From: Metabacillus arenae
GTDB taxonomy: Bacteria; Bacillota; Bacilli; Bacillales; Bacillaceae
Direction of reading: 5' to 3'
Length of the DNA stretch: 64,000 nucleotides
Assembly: GCF_014773385.1 (NCBI RefSeq)
Contig: NZ_JACXAI010000020.1
Coordinates: 1 to 64,000, forward strand
Shown here: positions 8,225-17,080 of the stretch, piece by piece
How the letters are laid out: each line of letters begins with the position of its first letter
Numbering within the stretch: the first letter of the stretch is position 1
The notes under the pieces: model-generated
The model's input: only the letters and a program-made list of their open reading frames with translations
Databases searched by the model: none
What the model was told of the DNA's origin: nothing
Made by a program: the position numbers and the translations under genes

Positions 8225-8413
8225 TTTCATCACCCTACTCACATACTATTAAATTAACATTATAACATTGAATGAAAATTTCAAAATGCTTAAGATTCTG
8301 TTAAATTTTCCTTAAGACAAACACTAAAAAACTTTCACAGGTTAGATGTCAAAGGTGAAAATCACTGAAAAAGCCAATTTTCTTTCACACTTATAATATA
8401 AATTGAACTGAAC

Positions 8414-8447
8414 AAAAAAAAGAAGCCTATGGATTCATGGCTTCTAT
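8414..8447 (-). terminator. Terminator overlapping the ypmQ stop
   Basis: GAAGCC and GGCTTC form a stem around an 11-base loop on the minus strand, followed by eight T. The stem begins at the ypmQ stop codon. Confidence 0.85.
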
Positions 8448-9001
8448 TGCAGTTTTTTTATATCTTCGATAATTTCTTCATATGGAACATCTTTAAAACC
8501 ATTGTAATCGCTGACAAGTTCACCATTTTGGTTCATTAAGTAAAAGCTTGTCCCGTGAATAACCTGCTCTTCTCCTTCGGGTTTTTTCACCAATACCTGA
8601 AAATTTTTTTTTGCAAAAGCTTCAATTTCTTCCTGAGTATAACCTGTAAGAAAATCCCACTTCTTAAGGTTTAAAGGGTAATTTTCAGCAAACTCAGTCA
8701 GTTTTTCAGGGGTATCTACTTCAGGATCGACGCTAAATGAAACAAAATGAACATCCGTTCCTGCCTGTTCAGCTCTCTTTTGAAGCTCGGTCATATGAGC
8801 TGTCATTGGCGGACACACTGTTTCACAGCTTGTAAAAACAAAATCCGCAACCCATATTTTCCCTTTCAATTCCTTTAAACCAACCTTTTCATTATTTTGA
8901 TTGACAAAAGTGAAATCAGATATAGATTCTCCGCTTCCTGAACATGCAGTGATGATACATAGAACAAGTGTAAATACAATTAATCGTAATTTTCTTCTCA
9001 T
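8444..9001 (-). CDS. ypmQ: SCO1/SenC-family copper chaperone lipoprotein
   Basis: A 185-residue lipoprotein (lipobox ITAC, cysteine 20) with a thioredoxin fold. The copper-binding set is present: SCETVC (Cys59 and Cys63) and the distal histidine in VIHGTSFYL. Proteins of this family deliver copper to the CuA centre of cytochrome c oxidase outside the membrane; B. subtilis YpmQ does this. ATG 9001 has AAAGGTG seven bases upstream. Its own terminator separates it from ypmR. Confidence 0.94.
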   Translation of the reverse strand: MRRKLRLIVFTLVLCIITACSGSGESISDFTFVNQNNEKVGLKELKGKIWVADFVFTSCETVCPPMTAHMTELQKRAEQAGTDVHFVSFSVDPEVDTPEKLTEFAENYPLNLKKWDFLTGYTQEEIEAFAKKNFQVLVKKPEGEEQVIHGTSFYLMNQNGELVSDYNGFKDVPYEEIIEDIKKLQ

Positions 9002-9168
9002 TTTTTTCACCTTTCATAGCCGATAAAGATAGCTTATCAAATTACTTGCAAGGTGAAAAGCTTCCATCCCTCATTATGGAGATTTCACGAGGTTGTCACA
9101 GAATCAAATGGAATATAAAAACTATATTAAGGTAACATCCTTTTTGCTACATAGAAGATTATTTTTCA

Positions 9169-10011
9169 TTAATTAGTATAGTACATAAACCCTATTGCAC
9201 CTTTCCCTGTATGCGTAGATATAACAGGAGTTGTAAATGAAATATCAACATCTAGTTCTGGCATCATTTCATAAAGCGATTTTTTCAAATTATCCGCCAG
9301 TTCTAAAGCATCTGCATGAGCAATCCCGACTGCCTTGACTGTCTTTCCTTTTACATCTTCTGCAAATTGTTCACATAAAAATTTTACTACTTGTGAATGG
9401 CTCCTTACTTTGGCAACAGGCGTATATACACCATCTTGTAAACTTGCAATCGGCTTTAGCTTCAACAAGGAACCTAACAATGCTTTCCCTTTCCCGATTC
9501 TTCCACCCTTAACTAAGTTTTCAAGAGTGTCAACTGCCACAAATAAAAAGGTACTATCCCGAATATCAATAATCTTTTTTATTACACTTTCTTTTGATTC
9601 TCCTGATTTCACCAGCCTAGCTGCTTCAACAACCTGGAAGCTTAAGGCTTTTGAAATGAACCGGGAATCAAAAACTGTTATATCTCCCTCTACCATTTTT
9701 GCTGCACATTCGGCAGATTGGCAAGTTCCGCTCATTCCTCCAGTCATATGAATAGATATCACTTTGTAGCCTTGCTTAATTAATTTTTCATATAACTCAA
9801 CAAATTTACCAACAGGAGGTTGAGAACTTTTTGGCAAATCGTTTGTTTTTTCCATTTTCTCAATAAACTCATCTGGTTCGATTTCAACACGATCTAAATA
9901 TGTTTCACCTTCGATTACAATTGATAAAGGAACCACTTCAATATCATATTTTTCTATAATCTCAATTGGCAGATCAGCTGTTGAATCGGTTACAATTTTA
10001 ATTTTGTCCAT
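9169..10011 (-). CDS. DegV-family fatty-acid-binding protein
   Basis: A 280-residue protein with the family start IVTDSTADLP, the SQPPVGKF region, MTGGMSGTCQSA and a C-terminal GKGAIGFMYY. DegV (FakB) proteins bind a fatty acid and present it to the FakA kinase for phosphorylation and phospholipid synthesis. No fakA is nearby. ATG 10011 (AGGA nine bases upstream) is preferred to the adjacent TTG. Which DegV paralogue this is cannot be told here. Confidence 0.92.
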   Translation of the reverse strand: MDKIKIVTDSTADLPIEIIEKYDIEVVPLSIVIEGETYLDRVEIEPDEFIEKMEKTNDLPKSSQPPVGKFVELYEKLIKQGYKVISIHMTGGMSGTCQSAECAAKMVEGDITVFDSRFISKALSFQVVEAARLVKSGESKESVIKKIIDIRDSTFLFVAVDTLENLVKGGRIGKGKALLGSLLKLKPIASLQDGVYTPVAKVRSHSQVVKFLCEQFAEDVKGKTVKAVGIAHADALELADNLKKSLYEMMPELDVDISFTTPVISTHTGKGAIGFMYYTN

Positions 10012-10072
10012 CAATACACATCCTGACGTTACTACCTATTTTGTACTATTCCTTGTCCTTCTCATGATTCAG

Positions 10073-10103
10073 CAAAAAAAGAGACCACGTTAAGTGGTCC
10101 ACA
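10073..10103 (-). terminator. Terminator after ypmP
   Basis: GGACCAC and GTGGTCTC pair around TTAAC on the minus strand, then seven T. It abuts the ypmP stop. Confidence 0.85.
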
Positions 10104-10355
10104 TTAAGCATTGTGCTTTAAAATTGTTGATTGAAAAATCGCCTCATAATCAGGCCATTTTAGAAGCTTTTTTAAGTATTCTCGAAACGAATAAACTTGT
10201 TGCGGTGTTTTTAAAGAATGAAGCTTTGTTAAAAAAGATTGCAGACGAATCTGAATCAAAAAATAATAGTGATTATCTTCCTCCAATACAGGAATCTCTA
10301 CAATTTTTACCTTCTGTCCATCCAACCGTTTGAACTCTAGGCTTTTCAATAACAA
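10104..10355 (-). CDS. ypmP: YpmP-family small protein (DUF2535)
   Basis: An 83-residue protein with the YpmP pattern: an N-terminal LLKSLEFKRLDGQKVK, a hydrophobic strand HYYFLIQIRLQ and a C-terminal basic helix. Length and location match the B. subtilis gene, where ypmP neighbours ilvA. Here the licH cassette lies between them. A plus-strand open frame over the same bases has no ribosome-binding site. The function is unknown. Confidence 0.85.
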   Translation of the reverse strand: MLLKSLEFKRLDGQKVKIVEIPVLEEDNHYYFLIQIRLQSFLTKLHSLKTPQQVYSFREYLKKLLKWPDYEAIFQSTILKHNA

Positions 10356-10836
10356 AATATCAATCCTCTTTTTTTACCCGTTTGCTTTATTATACATCAA
10401 CTTATTCTCGAAGTCTGTCTAAATATGTACTGGTCTTATTTTATTTTTCATTTGGTGAATAAATCCTTCAATTTTTCACAAAAGTTACCTGAATTCTTTT
10501 TTAAATTAATAATTTCATTTTTATCTCTCCATACTTCTGAGCATCATTTGGATGCTCAATTAAGTACTATTTAAAATCTAAGTGGGTTTTAATATTCTCA
10601 TTAATTTACTTGAAAAATATGAATGTTGGAAGTCTATTTTCCAATCCCTTCGGAAAGTATCTTAATAATCCCATTCGCGCCTTTCTTCAGTGACAGTATT
10701 GAAGAATTGCTTAAGCAAGTATGATTAGATGGTAAATTTCTTAAAGAGATAGGGGGCTCAATTAAAGTGAAAACGTTGATGTATCAACGATGTAAAAAAC
10801 ATGCATAAACGATAAAAATAAGAATGCTATTACTGG
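10356..10836. other. Gene-free stretch with degraded reading-frame traces
   Basis: AT-rich spacer. On the plus strand a frame from about 10621 encodes some 30 residues, stops at a TGA near 10723 and continues in the same frame to about 10800. Near its end AGGGGG precedes a GTG and a 13-codon frame. This could be a decayed small gene, but similarity to anything known is not apparent. No RNA gene was recognised. Confidence 0.35.
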
Positions 10837-10875
10837 AAAAGCGAATCCCATTAGTACCAAGGGATTCGCTTTTTT
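10837..10875. terminator. Strong bidirectional terminator
   Basis: AAAAGCGAATCCC and GGGATTCGCTTTTTT form a perfect stem with an 11-base loop (stem arms 10841-10849 and 10861-10869). No obvious plus-strand gene ends here, so a short transcript from the upstream spacer is possible. It can also stop leftward transcription from the licH unit. Confidence 0.82.
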
Positions 10876-10993
10876 ACTCCTTTAAATAGACTTAAATTCT
10901 AAACAAGCTGTATTTTTTATCAAACTTTATTTAGTTGAAAGTTCGCTTTCTGTTACCCATTTATGATTTAGAGTATTACCTTTTTTACATATT

Positions 10994-11791
10994 TTAATGT
11001 AAGGATAATATTTGAATAATTGTTTTCATTACAGCATCTTCTTCATTCGAACGGGTAATAAAATTTGCAGCATCTTTTATTTCTTGAACTGCGTTTCGGA
11101 CAGCAAAGCTATATGTCGCACTGGCCATTAATTCTAAATCGTTATAACCATCTCCAAACGACATTGTTTCTTCAGGAGTCACATTCAACAAACGTTGTAA
11201 GTGTTCAACAGTAGTACCCTTGTGAACATTAGCATTAGCTATATCTATCCATGCATGTTCCGAAGCAACGATATAAGCCGACTCAAAAAAAGAAGATAGT
11301 TTTTCTCTGGTTTCCATACATCCTAATAATGGGTCGTGAATAGTAATTTTAACAAAATCATCTTTAATTTCATTAAAGTCAGAGACTTGTCTTACTTGCG
11401 CATAGGACCTTCTGACAATGGCCGCCTCTTCAAGAGATAAGTTATCCTTTATTACTGCACCGTTTCTTGTACACGCAATAATTGTATGTTCTAGACTTAT
11501 TTCCTCCAGTAAACGGATAATTTTAATTCCTAATTCATTTGGTAGTAGTGATTCATAAACAAATTTCCCGTTATGCTTTATTCGAGTTGCGCTATCACCT
11601 AAAATCCATAAATCATCTGAGTCATCACCAAATAGCTCTTCTACACGTTCACATTGCTTGCCAGTAACAGGAGCAAAAACCACTCCCTTTTCTCTCATTA
11701 TCTTTTTTACATCCTTATACAGTTCCCTGTTAAAGTCACCGTTATTATTTAAGAACGTTCCATCCATATCAGATAACACTAATTTAATCAT
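10994..11791 (-). CDS. HAD-superfamily Cof-type phosphatase
   Basis: A 265-residue HAD hydrolase of the Cof (IIB) class. Motif I is SDMDGTFLN (residues 7-15), motif III a lysine near 196 and motif IV GDGYNDLELM near 210, separated by a large cap domain. It is likely to dephosphorylate a sugar phosphate. It begins 11 bases after licH, with AAGGGGAAA as ribosome-binding site, so the two form an operon. A linked role, such as relieving accumulation of phosphorylated sugar, is an inference from position. Confidence 0.9.
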   Translation of the reverse strand: MIKLVLSDMDGTFLNNNGDFNRELYKDVKKIMREKGVVFAPVTGKQCERVEELFGDDSDDLWILGDSATRIKHNGKFVYESLLPNELGIKIIRLLEEISLEHTIIACTRNGAVIKDNLSLEEAAIVRRSYAQVRQVSDFNEIKDDFVKITIHDPLLGCMETREKLSSFFESAYIVASEHAWIDIANANVHKGTTVEHLQRLLNVTPEETMSFGDGYNDLELMASATYSFAVRNAVQEIKDAANFITRSNEEDAVMKTIIQILSLH

Positions 11792-11802
11792 AAGATTTCC
11801 CC

Positions 11803-13131
11803 TTAAACCTCTACTTTTTGAAAAAACTTTGGTAAATGATCTTTATGTGCTTCTAGCATTTCATCCAAGATGGCCTTACCAATTTTATCTGAAGGAACAA
11901 GTGGATTAATTGTCATAGCAAGCAAAGCTGTATCATAGTTGCCTGTTACAGCCGCATCAGCACCCACCCGTTCAAATGATTTGATTTGTTGCACGAGTCC
12001 TCGAACTGCAACTGGAAGATCTCCATTAATAATTGGCTTTGGACCTTCTTTTGTAATCACACAACTTACTTCAACAGCAGAGTCATACGGAATACTTGCA
12101 ATAGCTCCGTTATTAATGGTATTAACCGGCTGAATATCACGCTCATCGTTATAGATAGATGAAATGAGACGAACTGCTGCATCACTGTAGTATGCTCCGC
12201 CCCGTTGCTCTAATTGAGGTGGCTTAATTGCTAGATTAGGATCTTTGTATAGTTCAAATAGTTCCTCTTCAAGCTTCTTAACCACTTCGGCTCTTGTTGT
12301 GCCCTCTTCAAAGTTTTTCAATTCTTTTTGTAACATTTCATCACTCTTATAATAGTACAAGTGATATGGACAAGTTAAAGCATTTAGTGCTCGAATAAAT
12401 TCTGGCTCCCACCCTTGTCCTTCTATGTTTTTAACAAAGCTGCTGTTCTCTGGATTTGATAACAAATCAATCACTTTATCTTTTACACTAACTCCGTCTA
12501 CATACACATCTAGTCCATATACCATATGGTTTAGACCAGCAAAATCAATACGGATACGAGAATGGTCGATATCTAAGAGCTTTGCAATCCCCATCTCAAT
12601 TCCAATAGGAACATTACATAAGCCAACGATATTCTTATGGTCAGTGTAACGAAGAACAGCCTCCGTCACCATGCCAGCAGGATTTGTAAAATTAACCAGC
12701 CAAGCATTTGGACATAGTTCTTTAATATCTTTTACAATATCCAAAATAACTGGAATGGTACGCAAACCCTTAAATAATCCACCTGGACCATTTGTTTCTT
12801 GCCCTAATACCCCATGGCTTAAAGGAATTTTTTCATCTTTTGCACGAGCATCTAGTAACCCTACACGAAATTGAGTAGTAACAAAATCAGCGTCCTTTAA
12901 AGCTGCTCTTCTATCCAGTGTGAGGTGAACCTCGATTGGAAGATCTGCTTTTTCAATCATTCTTTTTGCAAGGTTTCCAACTATCTCTAATTTTTCTTTT
13001 CCTTCTTCAATATCTACTAACCATAATTCCCTTACTGGTAATTTATCATATCGTTTAATAAAGCCTTCTAATAATTCAGGTGTATAGCTGGATCCTCCAC
13101 CAATCGTTACAATTTTAATACCTTTTGTCAT
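11803..13131 (-). CDS. licH: GH4-family 6-phospho-beta-glucosidase
   Basis: A 442-residue family 4 glycosidase that uses NAD and Mn2+ to cleave phosphorylated beta-glucosides such as cellobiose phosphate in the cytoplasm. The NAD-binding loop GGGSSYTPELLEG opens the protein. Metal ligands are Cys172 in GLCNVP and His202 in GLNHMVY. CNVP rather than CDMP points to the beta-glucosidase branch. ATG 13131 is chosen because GGAGGTG lies nine bases upstream; the longer frame from 13149 starts inside that site. An RpiR regulator is divergent. No PTS transporter is in the window. Confidence 0.92.
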   Translation of the reverse strand: MTKGIKIVTIGGGSSYTPELLEGFIKRYDKLPVRELWLVDIEEGKEKLEIVGNLAKRMIEKADLPIEVHLTLDRRAALKDADFVTTQFRVGLLDARAKDEKIPLSHGVLGQETNGPGGLFKGLRTIPVILDIVKDIKELCPNAWLVNFTNPAGMVTEAVLRYTDHKNIVGLCNVPIGIEMGIAKLLDIDHSRIRIDFAGLNHMVYGLDVYVDGVSVKDKVIDLLSNPENSSFVKNIEGQGWEPEFIRALNALTCPYHLYYYKSDEMLQKELKNFEEGTTRAEVVKKLEEELFELYKDPNLAIKPPQLEQRGGAYYSDAAVRLISSIYNDERDIQPVNTINNGAIASIPYDSAVEVSCVITKEGPKPIINGDLPVAVRGLVQQIKSFERVGADAAVTGNYDTALLAMTINPLVPSDKIGKAILDEMLEAHKDHLPKFFQKVEV

Positions 13132-13358
13132 AATCCTTAGCACCTCCATGTAATATAACCATATCCTTTTGGTCTTACCTCTGAATAAAAAGATGAAAAA
13201 TGTTAAAAAAGGTATTCGCTTAATCTGATGTCTTTTACTTTTCTCTGTTTATAAAGGGGTAGAAAAAGATTGAACTTTATAAGCTGATTCTATCTACATT
13301 GAGTAAAGTGGTAAATACGTGAAAGCCATTTAGGTTTTTATAACACAAGAAGGAATTT

Positions 13359-13374
13359 GTTACATCAATGTAAC
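13359..13374. promoter_or_regulatory. Perfect palindrome in the licH-rpiR spacer, candidate operator
   Basis: GTTACAT and ATGTAAC are separated by two bases (CA) in the 336-base divergent spacer. A dimeric RpiR regulator would be expected to bind such a site and control both directions. No other palindrome of this length was seen in the spacer. Confidence 0.5.
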
Positions 13375-13467
13375 GTCTTGTTTCGTTAATTAGACATAGT
13401 AACATATCTAAAAAGGAGTAAAATAAAAGAAGGCAATATCTTTTTTAATATAGAAGGAGAGTTATAC

Positions 13468-14241
13468 ATGTTTACAGCCGAAATGATTGCTTCATTAAAT
13501 GAATTAGAAACATCTTTATATAATTATATTTGTAAAAATGAAGATAAAGTAGCTTATATGAGAATTCGTGAACTTGCGGATGAAACCCATGTATCTACTT
13601 CTACAATTTTGCGTTTTTGTCGGAAGCTGAATTGTGAGGGGTTTTCAGAATTTAAAACGAAGATTAAATTACATTTGGAAGAAACTAAAAAGACAAATAT
13701 CAAAAATATTGAACATTCTGTGTTGGAATTTTTCGAAAGAATATCACAAGGAAACATAGAAGAAAATATTAAGAAGGCTGCCCGCTTAGTATCAGAATCA
13801 AATAATGTCATTTTTATTGGAATAGGAAGCTCAGGTATTATGGCTGAATATGGAGCACGGTATTTTTCAAGCGTAGGTAAATTTTCAATGTACATAAAGG
13901 ATCCTTACTTTCCTATTCACGCCAAATTTCTTTCCAACAGTGTAGCTATAGCTTTATCCGTATCTGGAGAAACTCCACCTATCATTACTCATATTAATCA
14001 ATTGAAAGAGCAGGAGATTAAAGTCATTAGTATTACAAATAGTAAATATTCAACCATATCTAAAATATCTGATACAAATATTCCATATTATGTAACAGAG
14101 GAGAGATTTGAAACTTCAATCGGCAATAATCTAAATCATGTAAATGAAAATGAACTTAAATATTCCGATATAACTACACAAGTACCGGTTGTCTATATTT
14201 TGGAATCGATAGCTCGCGAAATATATAAGTTAAACATATGA
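13468..14241 (+). CDS. RpiR/MurR-family transcriptional regulator
   Basis: A 257-residue regulator with an N-terminal helix-turn-helix (about 18-60: MRIRELADETHVSTSTILRF) and a C-terminal SIS sugar-phosphate-binding domain (about 100-235) with GIGSSGIMAEYGARYFSSVG and SVSGETPP. GAAGGAGAG precedes the ATG. It is divergent from the licH-phosphatase operon and should respond to a phosphosugar from that pathway. GlvR-type regulators play this role next to GH4 genes. Confidence 0.92.
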   Translation: MFTAEMIASLNELETSLYNYICKNEDKVAYMRIRELADETHVSTSTILRFCRKLNCEGFSEFKTKIKLHLEETKKTNIKNIEHSVLEFFERISQGNIEENIKKAARLVSESNNVIFIGIGSSGIMAEYGARYFSSVGKFSMYIKDPYFPIHAKFLSNSVAIALSVSGETPPIITHINQLKEQEIKVISITNSKYSTISKISDTNIPYYVTEERFETSIGNNLNHVNENELKYSDITTQVPVVYILESIAREIYKLNI

Positions 14242-14355
14242 AAACCGGAGTACAGCTGTTTGAAAACTACGCTAAATTAGAATGTAAAGTTTTGATAGAT
14301 GCCTCATATTGGAGATGGAGAACCTTTGGCTATAACTCCATCCCAAAATAAATTC

Positions 14356-14389
14356 AAAAAGCCACTCAATCGAATCTGAGCGGCTTTTG
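14356..14389. terminator. Bidirectional terminator between rpiR and ilvA
   Basis: CAAAAAGCCACTCA and TGAGCGGCTTTTG pair with one mismatch around an 8-base loop, with A and T runs at both ends. Confidence 0.8.
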
Positions 14390-14425
14390 AATAGATTATT
14401 TTAGTGTCCTTTTTTTGAAAAAGGA

Positions 14426-15706
14426 TTAAATTAATAAATGAAAGAGATTGCTGTCCTTATTGACTTCTCTATAATGAAATCCTTTCTTATTCATTCTGTC
14501 AATTAATGGTTCATAGTCTTCCCTTTTTTTAAGTTCAATGCCTACAAGGGCAGGACCATTGTCTTTATTATTTTTTTTCGTGTATTCAAATCTTGTAATA
14601 TCATCCGTCTTTCCTAATACCTCATCAAGAAACTCTCTTAAAGCACCTGCTCTTTGCGGAAAGCTGACAATAAAATAATGCTGAAGTCCCTCATAGATCA
14701 TAGATCTTTCTTTAATTTCTTGCATTCTTCCAATATCATTGTTCCCTCCACTAATTACACATACAACATTTTTACCTTTAATTTGATCTTTATATAAATC
14801 TAAAGCAGCGATTGGCAAAGCACCTGCAGGCTCGGCAACAATAGCATTTTCATTGTAAAGTTCCAGAATTGTCGTACACACTTTTCCTTCAGGTACTAAA
14901 ACGGTATCTGATACCAGCTCTGTTAATATGTTGAACGTTTTATCGCCAATTTTCCTAACGGCTGCACCGTCAACAAATTTATCAATCTTATCTAACGTAA
15001 TTACCTTTTGAGCAGATTTAGATTTCGCAAATGCCGGTGCACCTTCAGGTTCAACAGCTATCAGCTTTGTTAATGGGGACACTGTTTGAAAGTAAGTACC
15101 GAGACCAGATAATAATCCCCCTCCACCTACACTTGCAAACAAAAAGTCAAAGTCAATCTCTGCATCATTTAAAATTTCAACCGCGACGGTTCCTTGACCT
15201 GCAATTACTTTCTCATCATTAAAGGGATGAATGAATGCACGATTTTCTTTATTACAGCATTCCATTGCTTGTGAAAAAGCGTCATCAAAAGTATCCCCGA
15301 CCAGAATAATATCTACAAAATCTTTTCCAAACAACTCCACTTGTGAAACCTTCTGCCGGGGAGTTGTTGAAGGCATAAAAATTTTACCGTGAATTTTTAG
15401 TTGCTTGCAAGCGTACGCTACTCCCTGTGCATGGTTGCCTGCACTTGCACAGACAATTCCGTTTTCTGTTTGCTTAGTATCTAAGCTTTTAATTTTATAG
15501 TAAGCACCTCTCAGCTTAAATGAACGGACAATTTGCTGATCTTCTCTTTTTAAATAGACATTGCAATGATATCTTTCGGACAATCTTTCATTTTTTTGTA
15601 ATGGAGTGTGGATCACAATATCTTTTAAAGAATGGTGCGCTTTTAAAATATCTTCTACATAAACTGTCTCTTCAAGCTCTTGCTCTTCTTTCACTAGTGG
15701 GTTCAT
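14426..15706 (-). CDS. ilvA: Threonine dehydratase (threonine deaminase) IlvA
   Basis: Converts threonine to 2-oxobutanoate, the first step to isoleucine, with PLP. The PLP lysine is Lys64 in SFKLRGAYYK, the phosphate-binding loop is VGGGGLLSG and the C-terminal SGGNNDIG follows. Residues about 330-425 form a single ACT-like regulatory domain, as in the 422-residue B. subtilis enzyme. ATG 15706 has GGAAAGGA upstream. Monocistronic and divergent from yplP. The second pathway enzyme in the window is ilvD. Confidence 0.96.
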   Translation of the reverse strand: MNPLVKEEQELEETVYVEDILKAHHSLKDIVIHTPLQKNERLSERYHCNVYLKREDQQIVRSFKLRGAYYKIKSLDTKQTENGIVCASAGNHAQGVAYACKQLKIHGKIFMPSTTPRQKVSQVELFGKDFVDIILVGDTFDDAFSQAMECCNKENRAFIHPFNDEKVIAGQGTVAVEILNDAEIDFDFLFASVGGGGLLSGLGTYFQTVSPLTKLIAVEPEGAPAFAKSKSAQKVITLDKIDKFVDGAAVRKIGDKTFNILTELVSDTVLVPEGKVCTTILELYNENAIVAEPAGALPIAALDLYKDQIKGKNVVCVISGGNNDIGRMQEIKERSMIYEGLQHYFIVSFPQRAGALREFLDEVLGKTDDITRFEYTKKNNKDNGPALVGIELKKREDYEPLIDRMNKKGFHYREVNKDSNLFHLLI

Positions 15707-15745
15707 AGTAAAATCCTTTCCTTTATTCTCTCTTTATAATTGGTC

Positions 15746-15783
15746 ATTATATCATGAATATTCTAAATATAAAGTGAATATTT
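15746..15783 (-). promoter_or_regulatory. ilvA promoter (extended -10) with paired GAATATTC boxes
   Basis: On the minus strand, TATAAT (15751-15746) is preceded by TG one base away, an extended -10; no good -35 is seen. GAATATTC at 15756-15763 and a near copy at 15776-15783 start 20 bases apart just upstream. Two similarly spaced palindromes could be a regulator site, for example for a branched-chain amino acid regulator, but they do not match the CodY consensus well. Confidence 0.5.
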
Positions 15784-16001
15784 CAAGGTTTTACACAAAA
15801 TTTAAGAATTATTAATAGTAAAACGCTTTCATTCAACATTTACAGTTGTCTTAGTAAATAATGTCATTTTATTTATAAACAAAAAAGTGAAAATTAATTA
15901 GACTTTTTTTAAAATTTTTTCAAAGATTTTCGGCATTATTGGTTCCAATTAGTTTTAATTGGGTGTTATAATAAACCCAAATCACTCTTGGAGGAAATCT
16001 T

Positions 16002-17066
16002 TTGATCATACATAATCTTGACTTTTTACCAAAATATAATTTTGAGGATATTATTGGCGACCATCCCCTTATTATTGAAGCCAAGCATATCGCTAAAAAA
16101 CTGGCAGCATCTGATTTCCCTGTCTTGATTGAAGGAGAAACAGGTGCAGGAAAAGAACTTTTCGCCCATGCAATGCATTATAGCTCGCAAAGAAGTAACG
16201 GCCCTTTTCTTCCTGTCAATTGCTGTGCAATGTCTGAATCCATGCTCGAAAAGGAACTTTTTGGATTTGAAGGAGAAGCAGGATTATTTGAAGCAGCTGA
16301 TGGCGGAACCATTTTTTTAGATGAAATCGGAGATATCAATGAACAATTGCAAGCTCGTTTCAATCGATTACTTCAAGAGAAAATGTTCCGAAGAATTGGT
16401 GGCTCTGAATGTATTCCACTCAATGTCCGTATCATTTCAGCTACAAACAGTAACCTGTTAGAAAAAGTACAGAACGGAGCTTTTCGGGCTGATTTATTTT
16501 ATCGATTGAATGTTCTTTCAATCCAAATCCCGTTACTTAAAGAGAGAAAATCTGATATACCACTGCTTACTTCCTACTTTATCAAACAAAGCGGTAAAAA
16601 GATCAGAATCGATCAAGCAGTTATTGATTTTCTAATGGAATATGATTGGCATGGTAATGTGCGAGAGTTAAAAAATACGATTGATTACATGCTAACAGTA
16701 TGTGATGGGCGATCCATTCAAATACATGACATTCCCAAGCAAAGTGTTTTGAGTAAAAATAAACCGAAAAAAGAGCCTGAGAAAACTGATTTACAACTGA
16801 CATTGATGGATAAAAGAGAATATTTATTTATTTTAAACACGATTAAAGATTTCAATGACCAAGGAGAACCTGCCAGCAGAAGGATGATTGCCGATTTGAG
16901 TAAAACAGCTGAGCAAACATTAACAACACAACAAGTTCGTCACCGCCTGGATTTTCTCGAAAAACACCGTTATATTACCAAAGGCCGTGGAAGAGCCGGA
17001 ACAAAAATTACATTAGAGGGTACAGATTTTTTAAATTCTTTAAATGAAAACCTGGTGAAAGATTAG
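16002..17066 (+). CDS. yplP: YplP-like AAA+ protein of the sigma-54 activator class lacking GAFTGA
   Basis: A 354-residue AAA+ protein: Walker A GETGAGKE (45-52), Walker B TIFLDEIGD (103-111), sensor region ISATN and arginine-finger region FRADLFYRLN. After KELFGFE the family normally has a GAFTGA loop that contacts sigma-54; here the sequence goes straight to GEAGLFEAADGG, so the loop is absent. The C-terminal 90 residues lack the Fis helix-turn-helix and look like a winged helix ending RGRAGTKITLEG. TTG 16002 follows GGAGG. It is followed 15 bases later by yplQ. Its place between ilvA and yplQ matches B. subtilis yplP. Confidence 0.85.
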   Translation: MIIHNLDFLPKYNFEDIIGDHPLIIEAKHIAKKLAASDFPVLIEGETGAGKELFAHAMHYSSQRSNGPFLPVNCCAMSESMLEKELFGFEGEAGLFEAADGGTIFLDEIGDINEQLQARFNRLLQEKMFRRIGGSECIPLNVRIISATNSNLLEKVQNGAFRADLFYRLNVLSIQIPLLKERKSDIPLLTSYFIKQSGKKIRIDQAVIDFLMEYDWHGNVRELKNTIDYMLTVCDGRSIQIHDIPKQSVLSKNKPKKEPEKTDLQLTLMDKREYLFILNTIKDFNDQGEPASRRMIADLSKTAEQTLTTQQVRHRLDFLEKHRYITKGRGRAGTKITLEGTDFLNSLNENLVKD

Positions 17067-17080
17067 AAAGGAGCTTCTTT

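Noticed and set aside
9335-9751. 138-codon plus-strand frame inside the DegV gene
   Set aside because: Antisense shadow of a well-conserved protein; no translation signals.
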